A stretch of DNA of 64,000 nt, taken from NCBI RefSeq assembly GCF_022569295.1, contig NZ_JAKFIA010000001.1, positions 1,131,001-1,195,000 of the forward strand. The letters are read 5' to 3'. The notes beneath the pieces were generated by a model that saw nothing but the letters and a program-made list of their open reading frames with translations, made no database searches and was not told where the DNA came from. Positions 38,217 through 46,583 of this stretch are shown piece by piece; the first letter of the stretch is position 1; the number at the start of each line of letters is the position of its first letter. The position numbers were made by a program, and so were the translations under genes. The stretch comes from Pedomonas mirosovicensis. GTDB taxonomy: Bacteria > Pseudomonadota > Alphaproteobacteria > Sphingomonadales > Sphingomonadaceae.

Positions 38217-38846
38217 ATGGCTCATCTGCTGATGAAACACTCGACAGCGGTCTGGCTGGTTGAAAACACCGCCCTGACCTTCCAGCAGATCGCGGACTTT
38301 TGCGGCCTGCATGTGCTTGAGGTGCAGGCGATTGCTGACGAGACTTCCGCCACCCGCTACATCGGGCGCGACCCCGTGCGCGCCGGTGAGCTGACCTGGG
38401 CCGAGATCGAGCGCTGCCAGAAGGACCCGGCTGCCCGGCTGCAACTGGCCGAAGGCCCGGTGCCGCAGCAGAACCGCACCAAGGGGCCGCGCTACACGCC
38501 GGTTTCCAAGCGGCAGGACAAGCCGGACGGTATCGCCTGGCTGCTGCGCTATCACCCGGAGCTGTCGGACGGGCAGATCGCCAAGCTGATCGGCACCACC
38601 AAGACCACCATCGCCGCCATCCGCGACCGCACCCACTGGAACATCCAGAACATCAAGGCGCAGGACCCGGTGGCGCTGGGCCTGTGCTCGCAGCGGGAGT
38701 TGGATGCGCTGGTGGCGCGCGCCGCCAAGAAGCGCGGCGAGGAGCCCAGCGACTCGTATCTCGACGAGGAGGCCGCCCGGCTTGAGGAACAGCTCAAGCT
38801 GGAACGCGCCGCGCGCGGCTACGACGTGGCGGAAGACGAGGAATAG
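38217..38846 (+). CDS. DUF1013 (TrcR-type) cell-cycle regulator
   Basis: This is a 209-residue alphaproteobacterial DUF1013 protein, annotated in relatives as the cell-cycle transcriptional regulator TrcR. MKHSTAVWLVENTALTFQQIADFCGLH forms one helix-turn-helix-like unit. WLLRYHPELSDGQIAKLIGTTKTTIAAIRDR forms a second, near residue 110. The C-terminus is charged and helical (EEAARLEEQLKLERAARGYD). The start at 38217 matches the family. Direct DNA binding is inferred from the motifs. Confidence 0.88.
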   Translation: MAHLLMKHSTAVWLVENTALTFQQIADFCGLHVLEVQAIADETSATRYIGRDPVRAGELTWAEIERCQKDPAARLQLAEGPVPQQNRTKGPRYTPVSKRQDKPDGIAWLLRYHPELSDGQIAKLIGTTKTTIAAIRDRTHWNIQNIKAQDPVALGLCSQRELDALVARAAKKRGEEPSDSYLDEEAARLEEQLKLERAARGYDVAEDEE

Positions 38847-38991
38847 GCTGGAAGCCTGCCTGTTAAAGGCAAGACTCTCGGGGAAGGGCTGGCCGGAGCG
38901 CATCCGGCCGGCCCTTTTCCGTTCAGGCTGTCCGCATCCCCGTCAGGTCTCGGCGGGCCATGCCCGGCCGCGAGGCCTCGAGAGGGAGGCC

Positions 38992-39165
38992 TCAGGAAGC
39001 CTGGGCGCGGTTGAGCTCCTCCTTCAGGCGAAGTTTTTCCTTCTTAAGCTGGGCGATGGTACTCCAATCCGGCAGTGGGCGCTGGCTTTCCTGGGCAATC
39101 TGCGACTCGATGCGCGCGTGCTTCGCAGCCAAGGTCGCCATGGATCCACGAACGGATATCGCCAT
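38992..39165 (-). CDS. DUF465 (YdcH) family protein
   Basis: This is a 57-residue helical protein. MATLAAKHARIESQIAQESQRPLPD followed by TIAQLKKEKLRLKEELNRA is the DUF465/YdcH pattern. AAGGAGATGTGC precedes the ATG at 39165. A second family member lies 212 bp away on the opposite strand. Function is unknown. Confidence 0.85.
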   Translation of the reverse strand: MAISVRGSMATLAAKHARIESQIAQESQRPLPDWSTIAQLKKEKLRLKEELNRAQAS

Positions 39166-39377
39166 TGCACATCTCCTTCTGGTCCTGATTGGGTCCGAAT
39201 ATAGGATCACAATAGTGTCACAGAGTCACGGCCTTCCCGGCTCCGCCCGTCGCGTCCGCGCCCGGCATCGTGGCATCGGGCCGGTTGCGCCGGATGGCGC
39301 GCCTGGCGCATACACAAGCTGTAATGGCTATGCTAAGAGGGGCAGAATCCAGGCACCCGCCCAGGCACCAGTGAGCG

Positions 39378-39590
39378 ATGACGGACGGAAAAGACGAGCA
39401 GCGCGAATTGCAGATGCGGCTTCAGGCCCTGGTCCAGGAACACCGGGACCTGGACGCGGCCATCGATGCCCTGATAGCGCAAGCCGCGCCCGATTTGCTC
39501 CAGGTGCAGCGCCTCAAGAAGCGCAAGCTGAAGCTGAAGGATGAAATCACCGCCCTTCAGGACATGATGATCCCCGATATCATCGCCTGA
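39378..39590 (+). CDS. DUF465 (YdcH) family protein
   Basis: This is a 70-residue helical protein. LQMRLQALVQEHRDLDAAIDALI followed by QVQRLKKRKLKLKDEITALQDMMIPDIIA is the DUF465 pattern. The paralogue at 38992-39165 is divergent. The C-terminal MMIPDIIA is characteristic of one alphaproteobacterial subgroup. Function is unknown. Confidence 0.87.
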   Translation: MTDGKDEQRELQMRLQALVQEHRDLDAAIDALIAQAAPDLLQVQRLKKRKLKLKDEITALQDMMIPDIIA

Positions 39591-39606
39591 GGTTGCGCCT
39601 TTGGCC

Positions 39607-40497
39607 CTATGCCGCCTGGCGCTGCGCCCGGGTGGTCATGGCAACGCCAAGACCGATGATCCCTGCGCCGATCCAGGTGAGCAGCGCGTAGCGCTCATCC
39701 AGGAACAGAATCCCCGAGATCAGGCCGATTGCGGCCCCCACATAGCCGATCTGGCTGAGGTAGACCGGGCCGCCCACCGCCTGAAGCCGGAAGAAGAAGG
39801 CGAACATGGCCGCCGAGGCCGCCACCTGCGCCGCCACCAGGAGCGGCACTTCCCCAAGCATGGAAACCGCCTCGATATCCCCGCTCACGGCCAGCCCCGC
39901 CACCAGCATGGCGGCGGCGGCCAGATGGCTGCCGGCCGCAAGTTCGATGGGCCCCGTGCCCGCCGGCCAATCCATGGTGCGGTAGATGTTGCCGGCAGCG
40001 AGGCTGACCGGCACCAGAAGGGCGATGGCGACCCAGAAAAGGTCGGCCGCCTGCCCGGCGCCGCCGCGCGTGACCGCAACCAGCACCGCGCCGATGAAGC
40101 CCACCGCAATGCCGGCAACGCCGAGCGGGCTGGGGCGGCGCAGCCCCGTCAGCATGGAGAGCAGCAGGGTCAAAACCGGCGAGAGGGTGAACATGATGCC
40201 GGTGTAACCCGCGCCCAGGTGCGGAATGGCCGACAGCAGCAGCACATTGGGAATGGCGTAGGAAACGGCGGCGGCAATGATGAAATAGCGCAGCCGATGA
40301 GTGGTGAGCCGGAACGGGACCCGCCGGACCGCCAGAACCCCGAGCAGCACCAGCCCCGTGCCCAGCGAGATGACCAGCGCCCACACCATGGCGGGAAGCC
40401 CTGCGCCGCCCGCCAGCTTGCCGAAGGGCAGGGTGAGGCCGAGCAGGCCGCCGGTGACGAGCAGCAGAGCGAAGGCGGAGTTCCAGAGGCGGGCCAT
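39607..40497 (-). CDS. EamA/DMT family transporter
   Basis: This is a ten-helix drug/metabolite transporter of about 296 residues with two EamA repeats (for example YFIIAAAVSYAIPNVLLLSAI and GLISGILFLDERYALLTWIGAGIIGLGVAM). It is an inner-membrane exporter of unknown substrate. The ATG at 40497 is chosen because MARLWNSAFALLLV starts the first helix; an in-frame ATG lies ten codons earlier. A MarR gene is divergent, sharing a palindromic operator, so it is likely the repressor's target. Confidence 0.86.
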   Translation of the reverse strand: MARLWNSAFALLLVTGGLLGLTLPFGKLAGGAGLPAMVWALVISLGTGLVLLGVLAVRRVPFRLTTHRLRYFIIAAAVSYAIPNVLLLSAIPHLGAGYTGIMFTLSPVLTLLLSMLTGLRRPSPLGVAGIAVGFIGAVLVAVTRGGAGQAADLFWVAIALLVPVSLAAGNIYRTMDWPAGTGPIELAAGSHLAAAAMLVAGLAVSGDIEAVSMLGEVPLLVAAQVAASAAMFAFFFRLQAVGGPVYLSQIGYVGAAIGLISGILFLDERYALLTWIGAGIIGLGVAMTTRAQRQAA

Positions 40498-40543
40498 GGA
40501 CGCGGCTTTCTTCCAAAACAGTGGCATCGGTAGTATGATTGAT

Positions 40544-40558
40544 GTAAAGAATCTTTAC
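40544..40558. promoter_or_regulatory. MarR-type operator between eamA and marR
   Basis: GTAAAG-AAT-CTTTAC is a perfect 6-3-6 palindrome, 14 bp before marR and about 47 bp upstream of the transporter start. A second half-site-like stretch ACGTCAAGATACTTTAT follows. Position between divergent regulator and transporter strongly suggests the MarR binding site. Confidence 0.6.
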
Positions 40559-40571
40559 GTCAAGATACTTT

Positions 40572-41087
40572 ATGGTGAGCGATATGGACCGGGCAGCAAG
40601 GGCGATCGAGCAGTGGCGGCGGGAGCGGCCGGACCTGGACGTGTGGCCCATGGCCATCTTCGGCCGCCTGAGCGAGGCGGCGCAGGTGCTCTCGCGCGAT
40701 CGCATCTACCCGGTGATGGCCCGGTTCGACCTGCAGAACGGCGAGTTCGACGTGCTGGCGACGCTGCGCCGCTCGGGCCCGCCCTTCGCCCTGACGCCGA
40801 CCGCGCTCTACGAGGCCACCATGGTCTCCTCCGGCGCGATGACCAACCGGCTCGACCGGCTGGAGCGGGCCGGGCTCATCGAACGCAAGCCGCACCCGGA
40901 GGACCGGCGCGGCATCATCGTGCAACTGACGGAAAAGGGCCGCGACTTGATCGACGCGGCGGTGACCGCGCACGTGGAGAACGAGTGGCGGCTGCTCTCC
41001 GGCCTCAGCCGGGAAGAGCAGGAAACGCTGGCCGGGCTGCTGCAAAAACTGATCCTGACCGCGACCGGGGCGGACTCCCAATCTTAA
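40572..41087 (+). CDS. MarR family transcriptional regulator
   Basis: This is a 171-residue MarR-type winged-helix repressor. FDLQNGEFDVLATLRRSGPPFALTPTALYEATMVSSGAMTNRLDRLERAGLIER is the DNA-binding domain, with the wing at PHPEDRRGIIVQLTEKG. The sequence is closest to MarR proteins that start with a short charged helix (WRRERPDLDVWPMAIFGRL). An alternative start is the ATG at 40584. It probably controls the divergent EamA gene and itself. Confidence 0.9.
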   Translation: MVSDMDRAARAIEQWRRERPDLDVWPMAIFGRLSEAAQVLSRDRIYPVMARFDLQNGEFDVLATLRRSGPPFALTPTALYEATMVSSGAMTNRLDRLERAGLIERKPHPEDRRGIIVQLTEKGRDLIDAAVTAHVENEWRLLSGLSREEQETLAGLLQKLILTATGADSQS

Positions 41088-41280
41088 CCATTCCGGCTTA
41101 ACCATTCCGGGGCAGAGTCGTTATAGGGGCGAACGATTGACCGCCGGGGGAGCGGGACTTTTCGTTTCCGTGCGTTAGATACGCTTGGTAGTGCCGGCCC
41201 GGCACCGGGCGTGGCGCGGAGGATGTGTTCGCGCGCCGGGGAGCCTGGGGCGCTTCCCGCTGTTAATCCTCCAGCAAGGC

Positions 41281-43665
41281 ATGAGGCGATTGAGCATGTT
41301 GGAACGGGTGTTCGCGGCACTTGACCGGATCGCGCAGCGGTTGGAACAGCTTGCCGTTAATCGGGCGGCATGGACCCTATTGATCGGCGTGCTGCTTGCG
41401 GTGGTGGCGGGGCTGGGCCTCATGCGGATCCAGTTCACCAATGACTACCGCGTGTTCTTCCAGCCGGACGACCCGCAACGGGTGGCCAACGAGCATCTGG
41501 AGGCGGAGTTCACCCAGTCGGACACGGTGAACTTCGTCCTTTACGCCAAGGACGGCGACATGCTGACGCCCGAGCGGCTGGCGGCGGTGGAAAACCTGAC
41601 CGAGGCGGCCTGGCGGCTGCCGGGGGCGACCCGCGTCGACTCGCTGACCAACTACCAGTACAGCTACGGACAGAACGACGACCTGATCGTCGAGCCGCTG
41701 GTGAGCAACGCTGCCGCCGCGACCCCCGAGGACATCGCCCGCATCCGCCGCAACGCCATGAGCGAGCCGGCCGTGGTGGGGCGCTTCCTCTCCGGCGACG
41801 GCAAGACCGCGCAGGTGATCGTTACCGTGCAGCTGGAGGCGGGCAACACCGCCGCGCTCACCCGGATATCCGAGGCGGCGCAGCAGCTGAAGGCGGCGAC
41901 GGCCAGGGCCAACCCGGACCTGCGCGTGGCAGCCACGGGCGTGGTGCTGCTCTCCCACAGCTTCTATGACGTCACCCGCAGCGACCTTGCCCGCCTCGTG
42001 CCGGTGATGGTGGCGTTCCTGTTCGCCGCCATCTGGTTCTTCTTCAAGAGCTGGCGGGCGGCGCTGGCGGCGGTGGTGGTGCTGGGCCTCTCCGTCCTTA
42101 CCACCATGGGGCTGGCCGGGTGGTTCGGCTTCACCCTCTCGCCCGCCACGGGACAGGTGCCGGTCATCATCCTCACCATCGCCACGGCCGAGGCGGTGCA
42201 CCTCATCGGCAAGGCCCACAGCTACCAGCGGGCGGGCCTCTCCATGAAGGAGGCGGCGCTGAAATCGGTGCGGCTCAACCACGCGCCCATCGCGCTGACC
42301 AGCTTTACCGACGTGCTCGGCTTCCTCTGCTTCAACTTCTCCGAAACGCCGCCCTTCCGCGACCTCGGCAACATGGCGGCTTATGGCGCAATCATCGCCT
42401 ACCTCTATTCCATCTTCTTCCTGCCCGCGCTGATCGGCGTGGTGTCGATGGGCGTGAAGACCGACATTCTGGAGCGGGAGCACAGCGTCGAGAAGCTGGC
42501 GGGCTGGTCCACCCGGCACCGGGCCCTGGTGCTGGGCGGCTTTTCCGCGCTCGCCCTGGTGCTGGGCGCGCTCGCCCCGCAGCTGGAAGCGCGGGACAAT
42601 TTCATCGAATGGCTGTCGCCCCGCCATCCGTTCCGGCAGGACGCCGAGTTCATCAACCAGCACCTGCCCGGCATCTACACCCTCAACTACGGCATCGAAT
42701 CCGGCGAGGACGGCGGCATTTCCGAGCCGGAATACCTGCGCGACCTGGAGCGCTTCGTGCGCTGGCTGGAAGCCCAGCCGGAGGTGTCGGACGTGGCCTC
42801 CATCGTCGATGTGATGCGCCGTCTCAACCGCAACCTGCACGGCGACGACCCGGCCTACGAGCGCCTGCCCGAAACCCGCGACATGGCGGCGCAATACTTG
42901 CTGCTCTACGAGATGAACCTGGCGCAGGGGCAGGACCTCTCCAACCAACTGACGCCGGACAAGCGCGCCAGCCGGGTGGTGGTGGCGATGAACAACATCA
43001 CCTCCGAGCAGATGGTCTCCCTCAAGGAGCGGGCGGACGCCTGGCTGAAGCAGCACGTGCCGCCGGTGATGCAGGCCGAGGGCGTGGGCACCTCGCTGAT
43101 GTTCGCCTACCTCACGCAGGAGAACAGCCGGTCGATGGTGACGGGCACCATCTCCTCGTTCCTGCTTATCGGCCTGGTGACGGCCATCGCGCTGCGCTCG
43201 CCGCTGCTGGGGTTCGTCGCCCTTATCCCCAGCATCATCCCGGTCATCATGGCGTTCGGCGCGTGGTTTCTCATCGAGGGCGACTACGGCCTCTATGCCG
43301 CGTTCGTCACCTCCTGCGCGCTGGGCCTGACGGTGGACTCGGTCACCCACTTCATGATGAACTTCGCCCGAGAACGGCGAGAGACGGGGGGCAACGCCAG
43401 CCTCGCCGTGCTGCGAACCTTCCGCGGCGTCGGCATGGAACTGTGGATCGCCTCGGCGGTGCTGGTGGTGGGCTTCCTCCTGCTCGCCTTCAGCGACTTC
43501 GAGATCATCGCCAAGCTGGGCCTGATGGTGGCCTTGATCTTCGTCTTCGCCATCGCCACGACCTTCGTGATGCTGCCGGCGCTGCTGAGCCTCCTCAACC
43601 AGCGGCGCAGGCGCTCCGGCGAGCTGGAGGAAACCGGGGGGCTGGAAGGCGCGGGCGGCTCGTAA
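41281..43665 (+). CDS. MMPL/RND family transporter
   Basis: This is an approximately 794-residue RND-superfamily exporter of the MMPL/HpnN-like type. Helix 1 (AAWTLLIGVLLAVVAGLGLM) is followed by a periplasmic loop. A helix block with ATAEAVHLIGKAHSYQRAG and SFTDVLGFLCFNFSE follows, then a second loop and a second helix block (VTSCALGLTVDSVTHFMMNFARERRE). The Asp in GLTVDSVTHF and the partner motif ATAEAVH correspond to the proton relay. No fusion protein or outer-membrane factor is nearby, so lipid or hopanoid export is possible. Confidence 0.85.
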   Translation: MRRLSMLERVFAALDRIAQRLEQLAVNRAAWTLLIGVLLAVVAGLGLMRIQFTNDYRVFFQPDDPQRVANEHLEAEFTQSDTVNFVLYAKDGDMLTPERLAAVENLTEAAWRLPGATRVDSLTNYQYSYGQNDDLIVEPLVSNAAAATPEDIARIRRNAMSEPAVVGRFLSGDGKTAQVIVTVQLEAGNTAALTRISEAAQQLKAATARANPDLRVAATGVVLLSHSFYDVTRSDLARLVPVMVAFLFAAIWFFFKSWRAALAAVVVLGLSVLTTMGLAGWFGFTLSPATGQVPVIILTIATAEAVHLIGKAHSYQRAGLSMKEAALKSVRLNHAPIALTSFTDVLGFLCFNFSETPPFRDLGNMAAYGAIIAYLYSIFFLPALIGVVSMGVKTDILEREHSVEKLAGWSTRHRALVLGGFSALALVLGALAPQLEARDNFIEWLSPRHPFRQDAEFINQHLPGIYTLNYGIESGEDGGISEPEYLRDLERFVRWLEAQPEVSDVASIVDVMRRLNRNLHGDDPAYERLPETRDMAAQYLLLYEMNLAQGQDLSNQLTPDKRASRVVVAMNNITSEQMVSLKERADAWLKQHVPPVMQAEGVGTSLMFAYLTQENSRSMVTGTISSFLLIGLVTAIALRSPLLGFVALIPSIIPVIMAFGAWFLIEGDYGLYAAFVTSCALGLTVDSVTHFMMNFARERRETGGNASLAVLRTFRGVGMELWIASAVLVVGFLLLAFSDFEIIAKLGLMVALIFVFAIATTFVMLPALLSLLNQRRRRSGELEETGGLEGAGGS

Positions 43666-43683
43666 GGGCCAGGGACTTGTGAC

Positions 43684-43989
43684 ATGGCGAAGAACCCAAC
43701 CTCGGCGCAGAACTCGGCCCTCAGCGGCATCGAGCGCGAGCTGAAGGGCGAACAGGCCTCCTCCCTCGGCCGCCACGGCCGCGAGGTGGAACGGGCGCTG
43801 GACGCGCTGCGGAGCGCCGCCGATCCCGACGAGGAGACCCGCGCTCGGCTGGTGGCGCAGGCGGCCGAGGCCGTGTGGCGCTACTTCATCCAGCGCGAGG
43901 CGCTGGGCCTTCGCAACCACGAGCTGGTGATCCGCAGCTACGCCATTCCCGGCGAAGTGCTGGCGAAGGTCGGCAGCGGAGGGCTGTAA
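43684..43989 (+). CDS. DUF6665-type small protein
   Basis: This is a 101-residue soluble protein. GIERELKGEQASSLGRHGREVERALDAL, AAEAVWRYFIQREALGLRNHELVIRSYAIPGEVLAKVG matches a small alphaproteobacterial family I recall as DUF6665. It is helical, with no signal. It lies 18 bp after the MMPL gene on the same strand, so co-transcription is likely. Function is unknown. Confidence 0.72.
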   Translation: MAKNPTSAQNSALSGIERELKGEQASSLGRHGREVERALDALRSAADPDEETRARLVAQAAEAVWRYFIQREALGLRNHELVIRSYAIPGEVLAKVGSGGL

Positions 43990-44015
43990 GGGTCTTGTTG
44001 GGCTGGAAGATTCTT

Positions 44016-44362
44016 GCAGGGGACTCGGTCCCCTGCACCCCGTTCGTTTTAGGGTCGCGCCCGGTTGTGCCATCGCGCGGGGCTGGAAGGGGTGGAGCAC
44101 GCGCTCCTTAAAATCATTCAGAAAAAACAAGGTGCCCCAGACGAGGGTACGGCGCAGTTTATGAAGGAGTGAAGCGGGCACACCCGGTCTTGCTGGCGGG
44201 CCTGACCATGCAGCGCACCTGCACCTTAAAATCATTCAACGAAATAAGAATGACGGAGAGGGTGCAGCGGAAAACAGGGGCACGGCCCTGGGTTTCAAAT
44301 TCCAGCGGCGCAGCAGGAAACAGAGGCGCGGCCCGAAAAACGAATGGGGGCGCGGGGGGGGG
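44016..44362. repeat. REP/BIME-like mosaic with internal repeats
   Basis: The left hairpin GCAGGGGAC-TCG-GTCCCCTGC is followed by ACCCCGTTCGTTTTAGGG. The right side reads as the inverse (GGCCCGAAAAACGAATGGGGGCGC). Inside are two copies of CCTTAAAATCATTC (44106-44119 and 44224-44237), with CTCCTTAAAATCATTC shared with 16481-16496. The whole 43990-44427 gap contains no gene. A separate small hairpin (TGTGCGCCTCCGCGCAC) sits near 44376. Confidence 0.6.
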
Positions 44363-44427
44363 ACCTTGATTGATTGTGCGCCTCCGCGCACGGGACCCCC
44401 GCAAAATCCCTCTAAAGAAACCGAACC

Positions 44428-44736
44428 TCAGTTCTTCTTCACGAACTCGGCGCGCAGGACGAGGCCTTTGATGCCTTCGTACTTGCAGTCGATTTCCTGC
44501 TCGTCGCCGGTGAGGCGGATGGACTTGATGACCGTGCCGCGCTTCAGGGTGGTGCCTGCGCCCTTGACCTTGAGGTCTTTGACGAGGGTGACGGAATCGC
44601 CGTCCGCCAGCAGATTGCCGACGGAGTCGCGCACCTCGACGCTGGAGGCGGCCGCCTGACGGGCCGCAAGCGCGCCGGCGCTGACCCACTCGCCGGTGGC
44701 CTCGTCGTACACATACTCTTCGTTGTCGGTACTCAT
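44428..44736 (-). CDS. PhnA/YjdM-like domain protein
   Basis: The 102-residue product has the YjdM/PhnA C-terminal beta-domain: VRDSVGNLLADGDSVTLVKDLKVKG, TTLKRGTVIKSIRLTGDEQEIDCKYEGI and LRAEFVKKN. The N-terminal zinc ribbon of full-length YjdM is absent and is replaced by a short acidic head (STDNEEYVYDEATGEWVSA). Despite the historical name, no phosphonate link is implied. The ATG at 44736 follows GAGGACGTG. It lies downstream of the MarR gene on the same strand. Confidence 0.85.
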   Translation of the reverse strand: MSTDNEEYVYDEATGEWVSAGALAARQAAASSVEVRDSVGNLLADGDSVTLVKDLKVKGAGTTLKRGTVIKSIRLTGDEQEIDCKYEGIKGLVLRAEFVKKN

Positions 44737-44785
44737 CACGTCCTCGCGGAAAAAGGGAAGGCCCCTCTTAAGGGCGCGGGTTCCC

Positions 44786-45253
44786 TCAGTCCAGCTTGGC
44801 GGCGGCCTGGGTGAGGCGGGTGACGGCCTGATCGAGCATGGCGCGCTCTTCGGCGGTCATGTCCGCCAGCAGCTGCTCCTCGACGCCGAGAGCCAGCGGC
44901 ACGATCTGGTCGTAGATCTCCCAGCCGGTGTCGGTGAGGTTGAGGCGCTGGCGGCGGGCGTCGTCCGGATCGCTGGTGACGGTGAGGCGGCCCATCTCCA
45001 CAAGGCGCTTCACCGCCCGGCTGATGGCCACCTTGTCCATGCGGGAGATGTCGACGATCTGCGAGGCGGTGAGGTTCGGGTTACGCCCCAGGATGGCCAT
45101 GATCCGCCACTCGGGCAGCTTCAGGTCGAATCGATCCTCGTAGAGTCGGGCGACGGCGCTGCTGATCCGGTTGGAGAGCACCGAAAGCCGGAAGGGCAAA
45201 AACGCCTCCAGAATCAACAGCTGGGCGGGTGTGGCGGAAGGGTGGCTTGGCAT
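44786..45253 (-). CDS. MarR family transcriptional regulator
   Basis: This is a 155-residue winged-helix repressor. FDLKLPEWRIMAILGRNPNLTASQIVDISRMDKVAISRAVKRLVEMGRL is the recognition region and DPDDARRQRLNLTDTG the wing. It is divergent from hppD, separated by 56 bp carrying an inverted repeat. It is therefore a likely repressor of tyrosine or homogentisate catabolism. The ATG at 45253 is used rather than an upstream TTG. Confidence 0.9.
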   Translation of the reverse strand: MPSHPSATPAQLLILEAFLPFRLSVLSNRISSAVARLYEDRFDLKLPEWRIMAILGRNPNLTASQIVDISRMDKVAISRAVKRLVEMGRLTVTSDPDDARRQRLNLTDTGWEIYDQIVPLALGVEEQLLADMTAEERAMLDQAVTRLTQAAAKLD

Positions 45254-45288
45254 TGGTTTCAAATGTAACTATATAATCGACAAAACCA
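45254..45288. promoter_or_regulatory. Candidate operator between marR and hppD
   Basis: TGGTTT (45254) and AAACCA (45288) face each other across an AT-rich centre with TGTAACTATATAATCGACA, a partial dyad centred on TATATA. This is the expected place for the divergent MarR regulator to act on both promoters. The symmetry is imperfect. Confidence 0.4.
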
Positions 45289-45309
45289 CATTAACCGGGC
45301 GGAGGAGGC

Positions 45310-46422
45310 ATGACCATGACCGGGACCGCACAAAATCAGACGCAACCCCTCGGAATTGAGAACCCCATGGGTACGGACGGCTTCGAGTTCGTGGAATATG
45401 CCGCGCCGGAGCCGCAGATGCTGCGCGAGCTGTTCGAGCGCATGGGCTTTCCCATTGTGGCGCGCCACCGCGCCAAGGACGTGACGCTGCACAAGCAGGG
45501 GGACATTCACTTCATCGTCAACGCGGAGCCGGACAGCTTCGCCCAGAAGTTCGCCCGCGAGCACGGACCCAGTGCCTGCGCCATGGCCTTCCGCGTGAAG
45601 GATGCGCGCAGGGCGTTCGAGCGCGCCGTGTTCCTGGGTGCGAAGCCCTGCCCGAGCGATGTGGGCCCGATGGAGCTGTACATTCCGGCCATCGAGGGCA
45701 TCGGCGGCAGCCGCATCTATCTGGTGGACCGCTACGGCGAGAAGTCCATCTATGACGTGGACTTCGTGTTCGAGGACGGCTGGCAGGAGAAGATGAAGGC
45801 TCAGGATGCCAGCCTCACCTACATCGATCACCTGACCCACAATGTTCGCCGCGGCAACATGAACACCTGGGCGGGCTTCTACGAGAAGCTCTTCAACTTC
45901 CGCGAGATCCGCTACTTCGACATCGAGGGCAAAGTGACGGGCCTTGTCAGCCGCGCCATGACCAGCCCGTGCGGCAAGATCCGCATTCCGATCAACGAAA
46001 GCCAGGACGACAAGAGCCAGATCGAGGAGTTCATCAACGATTACAAGGGCGAGGGCATCCAGCATATCGCGCTCGGCTCGGCGGACGTCTACCGCACGGT
46101 CGATACGCTCTCGGCCAGGGACGTTCCGTTCCAGGATCCGCCGGACACCTATTACGAAGGGGTGGACGCCCGCGTGCCCGGCCACGGCGAGCCGCTGGAG
46201 GAACTCCGCAAGCGCCGCATCCTCATCGACGGCGCGCCGACGCAGGGGCAGGGGCTGCTGCTGCAAATCTTCACCAAGACCGTGATTGGGCCGATCTTCT
46301 TCGAGATCATCCAGCGCAAGGGCAACGAGGGCTTCGGGGAGGGCAACTTCCGCGCCCTGTTCGAATCCATTGAACTCGATCAGATCCGGCGCGGGGTCAT
46401 CAAGATCGAAGAACCGGCTTAA
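45310..46422 (+). CDS. hppD: 4-hydroxyphenylpyruvate dioxygenase
   Basis: HPPD converts 4-hydroxyphenylpyruvate to homogentisate using Fe(II) and O2, the second step of tyrosine breakdown. The 370-residue product has MGTDGFEFVEYAAPEP. The first iron His is in YIDHLTHNVRRGNMNTWAGFYEKLFNF and the second in GIQHIALGSADVYRTVD. The Glu is in LLLQIFTKTVIGPIFFEIIQRKG. GGAGGAGGC precedes the ATG at 45310. Homogentisate dioxygenase is not nearby. Confidence 0.96.
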   Translation: MTMTGTAQNQTQPLGIENPMGTDGFEFVEYAAPEPQMLRELFERMGFPIVARHRAKDVTLHKQGDIHFIVNAEPDSFAQKFAREHGPSACAMAFRVKDARRAFERAVFLGAKPCPSDVGPMELYIPAIEGIGGSRIYLVDRYGEKSIYDVDFVFEDGWQEKMKAQDASLTYIDHLTHNVRRGNMNTWAGFYEKLFNFREIRYFDIEGKVTGLVSRAMTSPCGKIRIPINESQDDKSQIEEFINDYKGEGIQHIALGSADVYRTVDTLSARDVPFQDPPDTYYEGVDARVPGHGEPLEELRKRRILIDGAPTQGQGLLLQIFTKTVIGPIFFEIIQRKGNEGFGEGNFRALFESIELDQIRRGVIKIEEPA

Positions 46423-46446
46423 CGGGCCCCAAGGAGGGGAGGGGCG

Positions 46447-46505
46447 AGCCGGGCCGTTGCGTGGGCGAACCGTTGCGGTGCCCACGTGCGGCCCGGCTTT
46501 GTTTA
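46447..46505 (+). terminator. Terminator after hppD
   Basis: AGCCGGGCCG pairs with CGGCCCGGCT. An internal TGGGC ... GCCCA stem lies inside, and TTGTTT follows. It closes the hppD transcript. Confidence 0.6.
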
Positions 46506-46583
46506 TGTTAAGCTGAGCGCCTCGTGCCGGAAGGGCCGGACTGATGAGCAGTCGGGGCCATCCGGCCTTGTGAGGAGGCCGCC

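Noticed and set aside
41377-44235. 952-codon minus-strand frame across the MMPL gene
   Set aside because: It is a His/Arg/Gly-rich shadow of a clear membrane transporter on the plus strand.
44428-44736. Phosphonate metabolism gene
   Set aside because: The PhnA name is historical and no phosphonate genes are present.
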